This document shows positions 35,001 to 47,869 of a DNA stretch of 64,000 bases, one piece after another. A program made the position numbers and the translations under genes. The DNA comes from Eulemur rufifrons. Taxonomy: Eukaryota; Chordata; Mammalia; Primates; Lemuridae. The notes beneath the pieces were generated by a model. That model ran no database searches, was not told where the DNA came from, and saw nothing but the letters and a program-made list of their open reading frames with translations. Where the stretch lies: contig NC_090990.1 of assembly GCF_041146395.1 (NCBI RefSeq), forward strand, positions 48,777,501 through 48,841,500. Reading direction: 5' to 3'. Position 1 is the stretch's first letter. Every line of letters begins with the position of its first letter.

Positions 35001-35079
35001 GGTCAAATCTTGATTCTGTCTTTCACTAATTATATGATGTTGGCACTAATGCTGGTTATTTATGATGATAATAATTATT

Positions 35080-35275
35080 TACCAGGATTTGCTATATGCC
35101 AAATACTGTGATACATGATTTATATGTTATTTATTTAACTCTAGGAAATATGGGTGGTTATTTTATGTTTACAGAAGAAGAAACTGTGGCTTACGGAAGT
35201 GACACAGATAACTCAACTACAAGGTTAACAGCTCCACGATTTCTATTCGGGATCAGGGGTTGTAAGGAGTTCTTA
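35080..35275 (-). mobile_element. MIR SINE, antisense, diverged
   Basis: 'tatatgccaaatactgtgat', 'agaagaagaaactgtggctt' and 'taacagctccacgatttcta' align loosely with the MIR complement. Confidence 0.55.
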
Positions 35276-36235
35276 GGAACTTGACTTAAATCCAAGTGTG
35301 TATAACAAACACATTAAGTTAGAATGTGTTATAGATTAATAAAAATAGCAAAACATATTTCTACAAATATTTTGATTCACTTTTATAAAAGATTGAGAAA
35401 ATATCAAGTGCCCATATCAAAAACTAAGGACACCCAAAGTAGTGGCTTTGGGGGTGCTGAGGACCAGGATGTTTCCCTCTAGGAAGTCTGGCCATGAAGG
35501 CCTGCTGCCCCTGGGGCAGCACGGTGCTTCTCCAAGTCTGCCTGAGATGTGTGTGATGGAGTGTCTGTTCCCAAAGAAAAGGACAGGAATAGAGAAGCAT
35601 ATGAAGGTCTGAGCATGCTTCCTACAGAAGCAGTAAAGGGAAAAATCATAAAGTCAGTTGAAATATTTCATCTGTGATTAATCACTGCCAAAAAAATCCA
35701 AATTCCCCAAATAATTAGGCCAAGTTAATAGGCCCAGCAAAGCCCACAGTCTCTGCTCTTCATCTGTTAGTCATAAACGGAGCTGCAGAAGCCTCAGGGA
35801 CTGGAGCTGGGGCCCAAAGAAAGCATCAGTGTTTACATGTTCTGTTTTAATATTTGGCAAAAAAAAAAATCTAAATCTATGGCCATCATTCAGATGTTAG
35901 CATTCAGAGCTTTTATAGACTCTCAGCATTTGTTTGTGTTTCCTGTCCTCCAATTTAAACAGAGCCATTGGGAGGGAGGCTGTTGACAAGATGATGGGTA
36001 TGCCACCTCCGAGCCCAGTGTGGAGCCTTCCACCCTCACGTCCTGCATGCAGGCCTCTCCCACCAGCCTTCTAGATCCTTTCCTGAACTCTTGTCTTCCA
36101 CTCTTACTCCCTTCTCCTGCTCCTCATCTTTCCCTTCCCAACTGAGCTAGTCATATGCCAGCAGGTATGTTGAAGTATTTTGTAATTGGTAATGTACTAT
36201 ATTGGATAAAAAGAACTCCCACTTGTTAGGTATTT
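35276..36235. other. Unique DNA, candidate conserved non-coding segment
   Basis: No repeat is recognised. The interval 35640-35960 has clustered homeodomain-like cores (TGATTAAT at about 35677, AATAATTAGG at about 35710) in AT-rich sequence without insertions. Conservation itself cannot be judged here. Confidence 0.35.
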
Positions 36236-36239
36236 CGTG

Positions 36240-36440
36240 GGTCCCCAGACTTGTCCTGATTGTTTTATGTTTTAGTTAATTTAATCCTCACAACAAGCTT
36301 ATGAGGAAGATTCTATTATCTTCATCCTAAAGATGAGGAATTGAGAAGTCAGGAGGTTAAATTACTTCCCCAAAGTCACAGACCAGACATTCACACCTAA
36401 GTTTTTCAAATTCTGAAACCCATAACCATAATGACTGACC
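36240..36440 (-). mobile_element. MIR SINE, antisense
   Basis: 'tttaatcctcacaacaagct' followed by 'aagatgaggaattgagaag' and 'ccccaaagtcacagaccag' follows the MIR complement. Confidence 0.78.
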
Positions 36441-36654
36441 ATGCTGTTATTGTCATTATGAATAATAATTACTGTTAATAGTTAATGTTATTGAAGATAA
36501 GACTAATAATTCTTTTTTAAGACCTCAGCTATCTATCACTTGAGTTGTTAGCCCTCCAAAGACTATTGCATTATAATCAGCAAATGCAAGTTCTCTTGAA
36601 GGTTAGCCATGATAGTCTGAAAGCACTGATCATTGTAGCAGACAACATCTTTTG

Positions 36655-37075
36655 AAGGCCAGTATACTCTCCACCACTCTCTTTTGTACCACACAAGCTG
36701 AAAACCTAGAAATTGCATTTCCCAGAGCCCCTTGCCAGCAGAGCTTTGTTAGAGTCTGACAGTGAGAGATACTCGCATGAGATTTAGAAGATGAACGGGA
36801 GGAAGACATTGTTTTCTGGAGGCAGCTGTGGGGTTTCTAGTTACCCTCCTGAGACTCATCCATTGGGTGTTGCTGGCAGCTGAGATGCTGGTAGCTTTAC
36901 TGGGATTTCTGAACTGGCAGATTCCTTGGTAGTGAGCAGCAGCTTTCCAACCTTTGCTCCCCAGCCCTTCCAGTGGTTGTATAGGCCTCTATCTCCTTAT
37001 AGTAAATTCACTCCCAACCTGAAACACCTACAGTGGCTTCTGTTTTCTTGACAGGACCTGACTAATATACTATCA
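36655..37075 (+). mobile_element. MLT1-type LTR-like remnant, sense
   Basis: 'tgcatttcccagagcccctt' and the 3' text 'acagtggcttctgttttctt' then 'ggacctgactaata' match the end style of MaLR LTRs. The subfamily is not set. Confidence 0.5.
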
Positions 37076-37129
37076 TGGTAACAAACCATTACTAATAAAA
37101 TTAAAGCAATCAAAAAACTAACATATCTT

Positions 37130-37265
37130 GGTTACCTACCTGTGTTCAAGACACTATTTTTGATGTTGGAATAGCAACATTAATAAGAAATAATCTTTTC
37201 CCTTGAAGAATTTATGCTATTATGCTTCTAAAATATTCATTGAATAAATAAATACAAGCAATGAG
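37130..37265 (-). mobile_element. L2-like fragment, antisense
   Basis: 'ctgtgttcaagacactattt' and 'cccttgaagaatttatgcta' resemble the complement of the L2 3' end. Confidence 0.4.
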
Positions 37266-37299
37266 AGGAAGAGAGAAATTTAGAAACACTAGCACAGAT

Positions 37300-37440
37300 A
37301 GAGCAATAGAATGAGTTTGGACTAGAGGGCAAGATATACCTGGGTTCACATCCTGGTTCTACAGTCCACTTAGCATTTAACCATGGACTGTCATTGCAGA
37401 GCCCCTTAACATGTTTTCATACCTTTAGTTTCACCCTGTG
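37300..37440 (+). mobile_element. MIR SINE fragment, sense
   Basis: 'acctgggttcacatcctggt' and 'ctacagtccacttagcattt' follow the MIR head. The tail is eroded. Confidence 0.55.
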
Positions 37441-37667
37441 GAAGCAACACGGGTTTTGAATTAGGGTGAACTAAGATTAGCCAATCCTTGACGGTTATTG
37501 ACATAGGGTTATATTTTCCATATGTAAACTGGGTTTTAAAATTAACACAAAAAGGCAGGACTCAAAATTGTTTAGTTCCTGAACAGCAAAGCATTTAAAG
37601 AACGTGGCCTAGAGTGGAATGGTTTTTTATCCATCTTCGTTTCTTCCTCAAACATTTAAGGATGTCT

Positions 37668-38142
37668 GTGATAGCTGGTCTCCAACATGGCCCCCAATAA
37701 TTCTCACTTCCTGGGGTTCATGCCCCTATATAGGCCCTCCCACGCCAAAGAGGGCTGACCTATGTAACTAATTGGGTATTTCTGAAATGACTGTGTTGTC
37801 TTCTGACACTGCAGTGTCCATCTTGCTACCTCTTGGATTACTCATCCTGGGAGACCCAGGTAGCATGCCACGAGGATGCTCAGTAGAGGGGTCTGTGTGG
37901 GGAGGAACTGAGGCCTCCTACCCACAGCCTTATGGCCATAATGGAAGTGGCTTTCCAGGCCTAATCAAGCCTGGCCAACACCACGACTACAACCTCATGA
38001 TGGACCCTGAGCCTGCACCACCCAGCTAAGCTATGACCAAATTCCTGACCCACTGAAACTGTGGGAGGTAAATGTGTATGTTGTTTTAGGCCACTACTTT
38101 TTGCAGAAATTAGTTACACACCAATAGATAAGTAATACAGGG
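37668..38142 (+). mobile_element. MaLR/ERVL-type LTR, sense
   Basis: It starts 'tgatagctggtctccaacat' and ends 'gaaactgtgggaggtaaatg', 'ttgttttaggccactacttt', 'caatagataagtaatacag'. The poly(A) signal has mutated (gtaaat). Confidence 0.65.
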
Positions 38143-38690
38143 TCCAAAAATTCATTTCACAGAAATGTATGAAATCTCTCCCTCTCCCTTCCTCCAGCGC
38201 TCCACTCCTGGGAAGGTCTCACCCTTCCAGCTGAGCAGAACCTTCTCGCCAGCTTTCCCTGTTCATCAGGTTATGCCCACTTCCCCTTATCCTCACCACA
38301 GCCAGCCATCCATGGCATGGGCCTGACATTTCACGTTTTCTCATGGAGAACAGCCTGTCTGGGAACTGTCCTTCTGTTCTCATTGCTTTTCTCCGAAAAA
38401 ACTGTTTCTGCCATTTTTATCTTTTCTATCCATAGAGATGGGGAGAAGGGGAGTGGAGAATGATGCTAAGTGGGCAAAATGAGAAGGGAAAGCTGTGAAT
38501 AAGTTTATCTCTTCACATAACACATTGGGCCTTTGTATGAATTAAATAAGGTGACACATACACAATGCCCAGCAGAGTAGCCAACTAACACCCAGTTTAT
38601 CTCAGCTCCCTCCTTTCTGTCCAGGTCCCATGTCACCTCTCTCCCAGCCATACAGAAGCCCAAAGAGTTCACCTCTATCTTTCGTATCTA
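38143..38690. other. Unassigned DNA
   Basis: No recognised element. A pyrimidine-rich segment occupies about 38165-38215. Confidence 0.35.
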
Positions 38691-38694
38691 TCTG

Positions 38695-38980
38695 CACTTG
38701 CATTTTCCGTTCCCTCTGATAGGAATGCCACGTTTCTTCTTTGAGGGCTATTTGGCGACCTCTTACTCAATCTACAAAATCAGCTCAAGTTTTAACAGTT
38801 CGGGAAAGCCTTCTCTGTCTTCCCTAGGCCAACAATCCTGTCCATGTGTCCTTACCTCTCCATTATTAGTGTCAGGTTGCTATAATCATTGCTCTCGCAT
38901 GTCACTCCTTGACCAGCCCAGGAGGGCCTCGAGGGCAGGGAGTATGTCCTCATTGTAGCCTCTGCTCCTAACACCAAACT
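38695..38980 (+). mobile_element. L2 LINE 3' part, sense
   Basis: 'tcgggaaagccttctctgtc' and 'ggcctcgagggcagggagta' match the L2 3' UTR sense strand. Confidence 0.62.
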
Positions 38981-38984
38981 TGTC

Positions 38985-39050
38985 CTAAAGGGAGAGGGAA
39001 AGAAGGTGATAAAGAAAGAGAGGAGAAGAGAAGAGGGAAGGAAGCTAGTA
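38985..39050. repeat. Purine-rich low-complexity tract
   Basis: A continuous A/G run with gagaggagaag-type motifs. Confidence 0.8.
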
Positions 39051-39084
39051 GACACCGATGGGTTGCTTCCCAGCATTCATCTTC

Positions 39085-39582
39085 CCTTCTCTCCCCTGAC
39101 TTCCTGCGCTCGGCCCTGGTGATGGGGTGTGTAGGACGCCATCCCCTGGGAGTGGGTGAGACTGGCCAGAAGAAATCGCCGTGTTCCAATTTCCTCACTG
39201 CAGATTGGTTCAGAGATGGGTGTGTAACCCAGTCAGAGACGTTGTCTGAGTCTGCCTTCTTTCACTGGGAGCTACCTGGGATACTTTTCTCATCCTGCTG
39301 GATATGAATAAGGAAAAATGTGGCCCCTGGGAGCTGCTGACACCACTTTGTATTTCAAAAGGAGACCTGTCTGAGAATGAACCAAACATTTAGGAAGAAG
39401 AGGCCAGAAATGGAGAGAAAAAAAAAAAAACTACATCCTGATCACATCGTCTGAGCTCTGGAACAAGCCACACCCCTACGTGTGAACCTGTGGGTTTCAG
39501 ATAAGAAAATTCTCTTTGTTACTAAAGCCAGTTTCAATTGGGTTTTCCACCACTGGCAACATAAAGAGTCCTAACTGATATA
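39085..39582 (+). mobile_element. MLT1-type LTR remnant, sense
   Basis: The 3' end reads 'actaaagccagtttcaattg', 'ggttttccaccactggcaac', 'gagtcctaactgatat'. An A13 run at 39419-39431 interrupts the middle. Confidence 0.5.
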
Positions 39583-39779
39583 AGAAGGAAAGAAAGAAAA
39601 AAAGTTAATATTTCTTGTCTAAAATATCTAATAAATATGATTTGTGTTTAAAGGAGTAAGTTTCACTTATCTGGGAAATTCATTTATCTCGACTTTTTTA
39701 TTCCCCAATGATGTCAGATGAGAAAGACATTGCCGTACCTATCTGCCCAATGAGATGGTAAGCTTGTTAAAGGTAGAAA

Positions 39780-39935
39780 CCAATTCTTCATTCATTTATT
39801 CACTCGTTCAGCAAATATCAAGCATCTTCTAACAGTCAGGCATCGGGCTGACGCAAGAAGAAGATAAGGCCCTGGGCAAGTGGAGGAGACGGACACATCT
39901 GTCCATCCTCTGTGGTGCCTGGCACGGAGCCTGCA
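39780..39935 (-). mobile_element. L2 LINE 3' end, antisense
   Basis: 'ttcattcatttattcactcg', 'tcagcaaatatcaagcatct' and 'ggccctgggcaagtgg' mark the complement of the L2 terminus. Confidence 0.62.
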
Positions 39936-40555
39936 CATCAGGGATGGCAATAAAGACGGACAGATCCTTCCACGACTGCTCGAGTGCAGCTGCACAGCAG
40001 CTGAGAGTGGGTTTCCAGGGATAGGAAGAGCGAAGAAGAGAGTAGGAAATTGGGAACTGGAAAGAATGTTAATTTGGTCCAGGCTGAAGACAAGGTGAAG
40101 GGAGTTGTGAAAGAGAATGCCAGTTGGGAGACCAGGTCAATTAGAAAAGACTTGAGTTTAGAGACCAGCTGAAAGAAAAGCTGACCCGTCGGGAACTTGC
40201 TAGGAGACTGGAAGGAACTCGGAGAGGAAGGCCCATGGGTTCCCCAGGGTCAGAGTGAAGTACGTGTGGGGCACCCAGTCTGGGGAGGGGACAGCCAGGC
40301 AGTTGTTAACCCTGACCCTCCTCATAAACCAAGTCAAGTGGAGTCGAAGAAGATTCTGTCTGCATTCCCTCTCCCAGCTTTCCCTCAAGCTGCCTGCGTG
40401 GGGTGCCATGATGCCAGGATGCTCTTCTGCAGAGCCCTCCCTGGAAGCTTTCTGTGGTCCTCCCCTGCCCACGGAATAAACCCCCTAATCTGGCAATAAT
40501 GCCAGCCCTCATCAGTCTCCAACTAGCATCTAGACTCGTTTCCTACCTTCTGCCC
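39936..40555. other. Unassigned DNA
   Basis: No recognised element. Mutually antisense ORFs (100, 90, 74 and 68 codons) near 40197-40512 show no motif. Confidence 0.35.
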
Positions 40556-40559
40556 ATGG

Positions 40560-40695
40560 GGAACTGGGACAATCATATTATATTTTGTTTACATATTTTA
40601 CCTCTTCTGCTCTCCTATGGCAGGGTCTATATCGTATTCATCCCTGTGGCCCCCAGCACCTAACTCAGTTCTTGCTAAGTGATTGGCAAGGCTGA
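40560..40695 (+). mobile_element. L2 LINE 3' end, sense
   Basis: 'tatggcagggtctatatcgt', 'atccctgtggcccccagcac' and 'ctaactcagttcttgctaag' match the L2 3' UTR. Confidence 0.6.
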
Positions 40696-40704
40696 GTGCT
40701 CAAA

Positions 40705-40950
40705 TGGGTAAGTAGTTAAGTAAGGACGCCCGAGTTTGACTCCTGGTTCCTGCATTTAATCACTGTAGAATTTGGGGTAAGTTATCTGACTTCTCTGCAT
40801 GGGAAATTCATCATCCCCACAACAGGGATCTTAGTTTCACTTGCACCTCTTGGTTATTATGAGGTCACGTGAAATAACACACATAAAGCGGAGAGCCCAG
40901 TGCCTGGCACGAATGGTTTAATTAAAAGCTAAGTGTTAGTACTGACTGAA
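40705..40950 (+). mobile_element. MIR SINE, sense
   Basis: 'gacgcccgagtttgactcct', 'ggttattatgaggtcacgtg', 'acataaagcggagagcccag' and 'tgcctggcacgaatggttta' follow MIR throughout. Confidence 0.78.
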
Positions 40951-41212
40951 TTTAAGAAATTCACAGTCAAACTCTGACAACTTTTAAAATCCTGGCCCAA
41001 CTTTAAGAGTCAGATTCTGTAAAATCAATCGTCATAACAGCTGATGGCAGACATTTCTATGTAGAGCACTTTGTGATTAACAAGACGTGTTTTAACCTTT
41101 GTCGGCGTTTCTAGCCCAGTGCCAGCAAGTGGGGAACAGACTTTTAAGAAATGTGTGCACAACAGCATGCAAGAGGCTGGCAGCCTTTCCTCAGTGTGGG
41201 TGGACCCCAGGT

Positions 41213-41641
41213 GTTAGTTTCCTAGGGCTGCTGTAACAAATTGCCACAAACAGGGTGGCTTCAAACAACGGACATTATTCTCTCACCCTTCGGGAGGCCA
41301 AAAGTCCAGAACTAAGCTGTAGCCGGAGCTGCAATCTCTTTGGAAGCCCTAGAGGCAGAATCCTCCCCTGCCTCTCTCAGCTTCTGGTGGCTCCAAATGT
41401 TTCTTGGCTTGTTAAAAGCGTAACTCCAATCTCTGCCTCTGTCTTCCCACGGACTTCTCCTCTGTGTGTCTGTGCCATCTTTTCTTCTGTCTCATATAGG
41501 GACACTTCTCATTGGATTTAGGGCCTACTCGGGTAATCTGGGATTATTTCATCTCAAGACCTTTCAATTTATTGTATCTGCAAAGACCCTTTTCCAAATA
41601 AGTTCACATTCACAGGTTCCAGGTGGATATGTCTTTATGAG
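41213..41641 (-). mobile_element. MaLR/ERVL-type LTR, antisense, near complete
   Basis: 'gttagtttcctagggctgct', 'ccacaaacagggtggcttca', 'cagcttctggtggctccaaa', 'agggacacttctcattggat' and 'ttccaaataagttcacattc' appear in the order of this LTR family on the complement. Confidence 0.75.
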
Positions 41642-41642
41642 G

Positions 41643-41800
41643 TCAATAATATTGTCCCATTTTACAGATGACAGATGAGGAAAACGAGCTAAGAGGGAGT
41701 ACGTAACCTACCCATGGTCAGGCAGCTAGTAGGTAAACCTGAGGTCTGAACTGGAACCCGGGCAGCCTGGCTCCAGATTCTGGATCTGTCCCTACCACAC
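41643..41800 (-). mobile_element. MIR SINE, antisense
   Basis: 'cccattttacagatgacaga' with a small internal gatgaca repeat, then 'catggtcaggcagctagtag' and 'gaactggaacccgggcagcc'. Confidence 0.82.
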
Positions 41801-41834
41801 ACCGGCTGCCAGTCACACTGGCTGTGTTGGAGGG

Positions 41835-42000
41835 AATGAAGGAATCTCATTGAATCCTGACAGCTTGCCTGTAGAGTAAGCAAAGCCAGGGTTTATTGTC
41901 CCCTTTGCGACTTGGAAAACTGATGCTCAGAGAAAATGAGTGACTTGGTTAATGTCAACCAGCTAGGCTGTAGCAGAGCCACTCTTTAGACCTAGATCTC
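41835..42000 (-). mobile_element. MIR SINE, antisense
   Basis: 'ttggaaaactgatgctcaga' and 'gttaatgtcaaccagctagg' mark a diverged MIR complement. Confidence 0.62.
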
Positions 42001-42219
42001 CGGGGACAGGCCTGTGCCGTTGCTACTTCTCCATGCTGCCGTCCCTTGAAACAGCTGCTCGCCTCACGCTGAGCTGAAGTGCTTGTGCACCCTGAGCATG
42101 TACCCAGCAGCCGACTGCCCTCGGAAGGGAAGGGTAAGAGAGAGGAAGGGCTGGTTGAAGGCATGGCTATATTTAGCGCTGACACCCTCACATCTTCTTA
42201 GGGACATCCTGAGTTACCG

Positions 42220-42330
42220 ATACAATTGAATGAACATTTATTGAGCTGCTGCTCCACACCATGGTGTGAGAGATGGGGAGCTCCAGCTCTGGGGACATCC
42301 TGGTCACCACACACCTCCCTCCCGCCACCA
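42220..42330 (-). mobile_element. L2 LINE 3' fragment, antisense
   Basis: 'gaatgaacatttattgagct' followed by 'agatggggagctccagctct' fits the L2 3' complement. Confidence 0.55.
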
Positions 42331-42429
42331 CCCCCACCCCCTGACCACAGAACCAGCACCCTTTCCAAAGCCTGTAACTGAGCAGTCCCAGCTAAGGCCC
42401 TGCTGCTGATGGAGAATGACAGCCTGGGC

Positions 42430-42560
42430 GAGAGAGGCAGCTTAGGGATGCTGCGTTCCGGCTCCAGCCCTGACCTGATGAGCCTTATAAACTTTCTGGG
42501 CCTCCATTTCCTCCTCTGTGAAATGAGAAAACGGGACTGAGCAGTCTCCAACATGCCACC
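42430..42560 (+). mobile_element. MIR SINE fragment, sense
   Basis: 'ggcctccatttcctcctctg' followed by 'tgaaatgagaaaacgggact' matches the MIR middle. Confidence 0.62.
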
Positions 42561-42639
42561 ACATATTAACTTTCTAGGAGTCTCTGATTTCCTAAATTAG
42601 CGTCCATGCCTTAGTCTGTGATGGAAATTGATCTGTTAT

Positions 42640-42825
42640 GGTAACAACACTTATGTGGTTAAGATGGATTATCATATTATAACTTGTATTCTCATCGGCG
42701 CTCTGTGAGATAAGTATGATTCTCCCTCTGTCTGAAGGTTAAAGGGTTAAATTCTGGCCCTGTAACCGCACAGCCAGCAAGATTTGAACTCAGGGCTCCC
42801 TGAAGTCAACCCAGTGCCCTGGCTC
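42640..42825 (-). mobile_element. MIR SINE, antisense
   Basis: 'ggcgctctgtgagataagta', 'gtaaccgcacagccagcaag' and 'atttgaactcagggctccct' follow the MIR complement. Confidence 0.68.
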
Positions 42826-43635
42826 AGAACAATCCTGTTCTGTCCATCCACTCTGACATGGCCCTGTGTGGGCTGGTGTCCACACACAGTAGACTGACCC
42901 CATGGGGGCACTGCCAGGCTTGGAGGGCTCCACTTGCCTTCTCACTGAGCTAGGAGAACAAGACAGCTGTGTGGTCACCTGTCAGGGCTGGGGCAGCCCA
43001 GGTTGCTGAGGCAGAACTCACTCTGTTACAGAGGTGAGAGCTTTCCATTCCTGACTTCTGCTGGGCCAGCCCCTGCTAGACCCAGCCAAATGGCCTCCTT
43101 GCTGCCAAGTCCTTGGAAGCTGCCAGTGCCAGAAGATTACCAACTACAGGGGGTTTTGAGGTTTGCTCAGCTTTCAAGTCTGGCCACATTCAAACCCTTG
43201 CTAGGCCTTGGGCCAGCCCCAGGAAGTGCCTCTGGTGGCTGGAGCTGCATCCGGATAAAAACAACTCTTGACGACCAGCAAGGGCCCAATTCACATGGCT
43301 GGGCTGCAGGGGCGGAAGGGAATCCAGACCCCTCAGAAACCCGGCAACCCCAAGGCCCAGCTCATTAGTGTGGCTGCCAATTTAGGGAAGCTCACACCCA
43401 GCTGGAATTGTGCACACACAGGGCTGGAACCGCACGCATCCCTGTGGCCCCTTCCTTACCATTTGCCACCTGGGCCCAGAGTGGAATTCAGCCAGTTTAC
43501 TTATCCCTCATGGCCAGCCCTGTAATCTTCCTTATTCCTGGAGAAGGAAGCCACAAAGTAGAGTTGTTAGTTTCCCTTGTCACCAGCTGTGGATTGCATG
43601 CAAACTGCCATTCTCTCCATTTATTCATCCCTGTC
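42826..43635. other. Unassigned GC-richer DNA
   Basis: No recognised element. A 121-codon plus-strand ORF at 43003-43368 overlaps other frames of similar length and has no domain. Confidence 0.35.
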
Positions 43636-43639
43636 CTGC

Positions 43640-43810
43640 CACTTACTAGTTGTGTGGCTCTTGGAAACGTACTTGACCTCTCTGTGCCTCTGTTTCCTTG
43701 TCTGTAAAATGGGGGTAATTGTACCTCACAGAGTTGTGGTGGGATTAAATGGGAGAATGTATATAAAGTGCTTAACACGATGCCTGGTATATAGCATAAC
43801 AGCACCTGGT
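43640..43810 (+). mobile_element. MIR SINE, sense
   Basis: 'ccacttactagttgtgtggc', 'cttgtctgtaaaatgggggt', 'gagttgtggtgggattaaat' and 'acacgatgcctggtatatag' follow MIR closely. Confidence 0.88.
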
Positions 43811-44390
43811 GTTGGCTACCAGTAATCTACAGATAACAACTCGATCATTCAGTATCTAACCCTATACGCTCTGCATGTGAATACCTGCCGAGCCACCTGT
43901 GTGGCAGACTCTGCCGTGTGGTGGGAGTAGAGCTATGAATGCCACTTCTGTAGTATGTGCCAATTTCAAGCTACCAAAGTCACGTTGCTGAACGCAGAGT
44001 TGGGAAAACACACGATCTGCCCTTGAGCCAGTGCCAGCTGGTGCCAGCTGGTGCCAGCACCCACTGCTTCTGGTGGACGTCCACGCTGGGCCTCCCAGGA
44101 TTCGGACCTGAGAGATGAGAAATCAGGAATGGAGGCTTCTCCTTCCACCTCTGGGGAGCTGCTTGTCCTTCTCCCTTCTGCTTTTTTCTCTACGTTGTTT
44201 TCTAGAGAAATTTCCTCTGCTTACTTCTGCCACACTGGGCCCAATCTGAGGGCTTCGTATCTCAAGGCCACCTAAGGTTTCACAGCTTACTGACGCACCC
44301 TCCCAGGGCCCAATTTCAGAAATTCCATCACCCATCTTACCTTTCAGAGTCAGGCTACACGAGCCACTCTCTTCTCTCACCCTGCATTTC
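43811..44390. other. Unassigned DNA
   Basis: It holds a small tandem repeat (see 44031-44058). Nothing else is recognised. Confidence 0.35.
44031..44058. repeat. 10-bp tandem repeat, 2.8 copies
   Basis: The unit gtgccagctg is repeated twice exactly and a third copy diverges in its last two bases. It creates repeated CAGCTG E-box cores. Confidence 0.9.
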
Positions 44391-44394
44391 ATTC

Positions 44395-44545
44395 CTTACG
44401 ACGTGTAACATTTATTTATTATTTGTCTTCCCATTTGAATGGAAGGTCCATGAAGGCAGGAACACTATATGTCTAGTGCCTACAACAGTGTCTGTCACTC
44501 AGTAGGTATTTGCTAAATCACTGTACAGATGAATGATTGATCACA
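44395..44545 (+). mobile_element. L2 LINE 3' end, sense
   Basis: 'ggtccatgaaggcaggaaca', 'agtgcctacaacagtgtctg' and 'cactcagtaggtatttgcta' match the L2 terminus. Confidence 0.72.
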
Positions 44546-45369
44546 GGCCACTGACCGGATAGTGGCTGCCCAGTCTTGGGTCAGCTTGCCAGCCCTGGTC
44601 TGCTCAGCTATGGTAAGAAAAGACAATGGGGCCCACAGGGCAGATTGTCATGGACATATCCAATTATCACTTATATTAGATAACACTCTCCATGAAAATA
44701 ACATGAGTCCCTGGAAACTTGTACCCCTGGAATTTAGACAGCCCAAGAATATTCAAATAGGACATTTGACCTGTAGAGTACAGCCCTTTCTTGGTTTGAG
44801 AAATTTTAGCTTGAGCGTGATCAATCTAGCATGCTGTTGGTGGGATGTACACTTCCTGTAGAAGACATCTAATACGGCGTCTGCCTAGCACCCTTTCTTT
44901 CCTCCTAGGAACAGAATTCCCTTTATTCTGGGAAATCCTCCTACTCTAACACCATCTATCCACTTTGAGTCAGTTTCACCATGTTCTTGCAAACCCTCTT
45001 TTAGGTCACAGTTGGTTGGACCAGGGGTAAGCAAATCACTCAAGCTGAGTCCCTGGTTTTTTCCCGATATCAATGAGACAAGGTTGTTTAATCTTTCTCT
45101 GTATGTGGAAAGAAGTCACGAGCTGTGAAATGTGGAAACTGTTAGTATCCGAAATCTTCACTAAGCAAAGAAAGCTGATCTTTAGGGAAAGGAAATGGAC
45201 CCAATATGCAGAAAAATGGAGAATACAGGGGCCAAGCGTCCTGACAGCATGTGGCTGAGACACAGATGAATCTGTGTTCTTACTGTCACATGTTCAGTTC
45301 TTCCACCAGCCATTTAGCTAGACTTTCCCCAGCCCCACTCCCATCACCATTCCATTTTTGGTCTTAAGG
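44546..45369. other. Unassigned DNA
   Basis: No recognised element or credible exon. The longest ORF (99 codons, 44562-44861) lacks motifs. Confidence 0.35.
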
Positions 45370-46138
45370 GAGTTTGCTATGGTTTGGATATGGTTTGTGG
45401 CTAGTGCCGCAGCTCTAGAATGGGACAAGTTGTAAACCTTGGCAGCGTCACATGGTGCTAATTCTGCAGGCTTGCAGAACACAAGAGCCACGGAGGCTTG
45501 GCAGCCTCCACCCAGATTTCAAAGGATTTCATCAAAAGCCTGGGGGCCCAGGCACAGACTTGTCACAGGGGCAGAGCCCCAACAGAAAGCCCCCGCTAGA
45601 GCAGTGCCCAGAGGAAGTGTGAGGTCAGAGCTGCTGCACAGTCCCCACTAGGGCAATGCCTAGTGGAGTCATGGGAGTGGGACCGCCACCCCAACCCCAG
45701 AACGATGGAGCTGATGGCAGCACACAACGCCTGCCTGGGAAAGCTTCAGGCACCAAATTCCAACCTCTAGAGCAGCCATGATGTGGGCTGTACCCAAAAA
45801 AGCCATAGCGGCAGAGCTGCCTGAGGCCTTGGGGACCCAATCCCTGTCTCAGCGTGCCCAGGAGGTGGCACATGGAGTAAAAGATTATCTTGGAGCTTTA
45901 CGATTTAGTGCCTGTCCTGCCGGGTTTCAGACTCTTCTTGGGAATTTCCTTTCTTTTGGCCAATTTCCCCCTTTTGGAATGGGAATGTTTATCCAATGCC
46001 TACGCAATCATTGTATCTTTAAAGTAAATAACTTGTTTTTGATTTTACAGGCTCATAGCTAGAAGGAACTTGCCTTGAGTCTCAGATAAGTCTTTGAACT
46101 TTTAAGTTGGTGCTGGGACAAGTTCAGACTTTGGGGAC

Positions 46139-46953
<815 letters not shown>

Positions 46954-47204
46954 GAGTTCTAAGGCTGATTCTCTACCACAAATGCTGGATTTTTGCTGAC
47001 TCAAATTTCCCTCATCCTCCCTTCCCACGTATAAAGTTGAACACTCCTGAGAGCAACCAGAAAGATCCTCCTTCTCAACCAGCTTTTTAGAAACTGAAAC
47101 CTGAAATTATAGTGCTAAAAGCAGCCTTACAGTCAGTATTTGAGGTGGGGAGGGTGTTGGGGGCATTCTGGGGAACAGAACATGAAAAGAAAGGGAAAGG
47201 AAAC

Positions 47205-47415
47205 TACAGAGTATGTATTCTACGCCACAGATGTTACTTTATTATGTTATGTAATCTCCATAATAACTATAGGAGGAAACATTATTATCTCCATTTTATA
47301 TTAACAGAAGAGGTTTAGACAGATAAAGTAATTTTCCTAAAGTCAATCCATGATTAAGGTGGAGCTGGGATTTCAACCTAGTCCCGCTGGTTCTAAAGCC
47401 CTTACCCTCTTCACT
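47205..47415 (-). mobile_element. MIR SINE, antisense
   Basis: 'gtaatctccataataactat', 'attatctccattttatatta' and 'ctgggatttcaacctagtcc' follow the MIR complement. Confidence 0.78.
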
Positions 47416-47868
47416 TCACTCACCCGCAGGAGTTAACCCAACAGGGGGAAGTTAGGAGTCTCTGAATCCAGTGGGAAAAATCCTCTCCCTGCCCTCCTTG
47501 CAGTCGGCACCTCCCCCTGCAGGCTGGGTCTGCCTGACACAGGAAGAAAGGCAGCGTCTGGCTTCTCTTTGCTCTCACCTCCCTGTTCCATGTGTTTTCT
47601 TGCCTCCCCACTCTGGACAGGTGCACTGCCACAAAATTATCAGTGGGTAGGTGTGGCAGGAAAGGAGCACTTCCCACTTGTACCTCCAGGCCTGCTTCAC
47701 CCTTAAGCACTTCAAGCTTTTACGTATCCAGCCTATTTAATGAAAGATTATTAGAGGAAGGGATTATGTAACCAGATTTAGTAATAGATCTCCGTTTCCT
47801 GCAGCCCTTGGAAATGAATTATGAATAACTCTCATATATAACCCAAATCACTCTTGCTGCAATAAAAG
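47416..47868. other. Unassigned DNA
   Basis: No recognised element. A 96-codon minus-strand ORF has no motif. Confidence 0.35.
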
Positions 47869-47869
47869 C

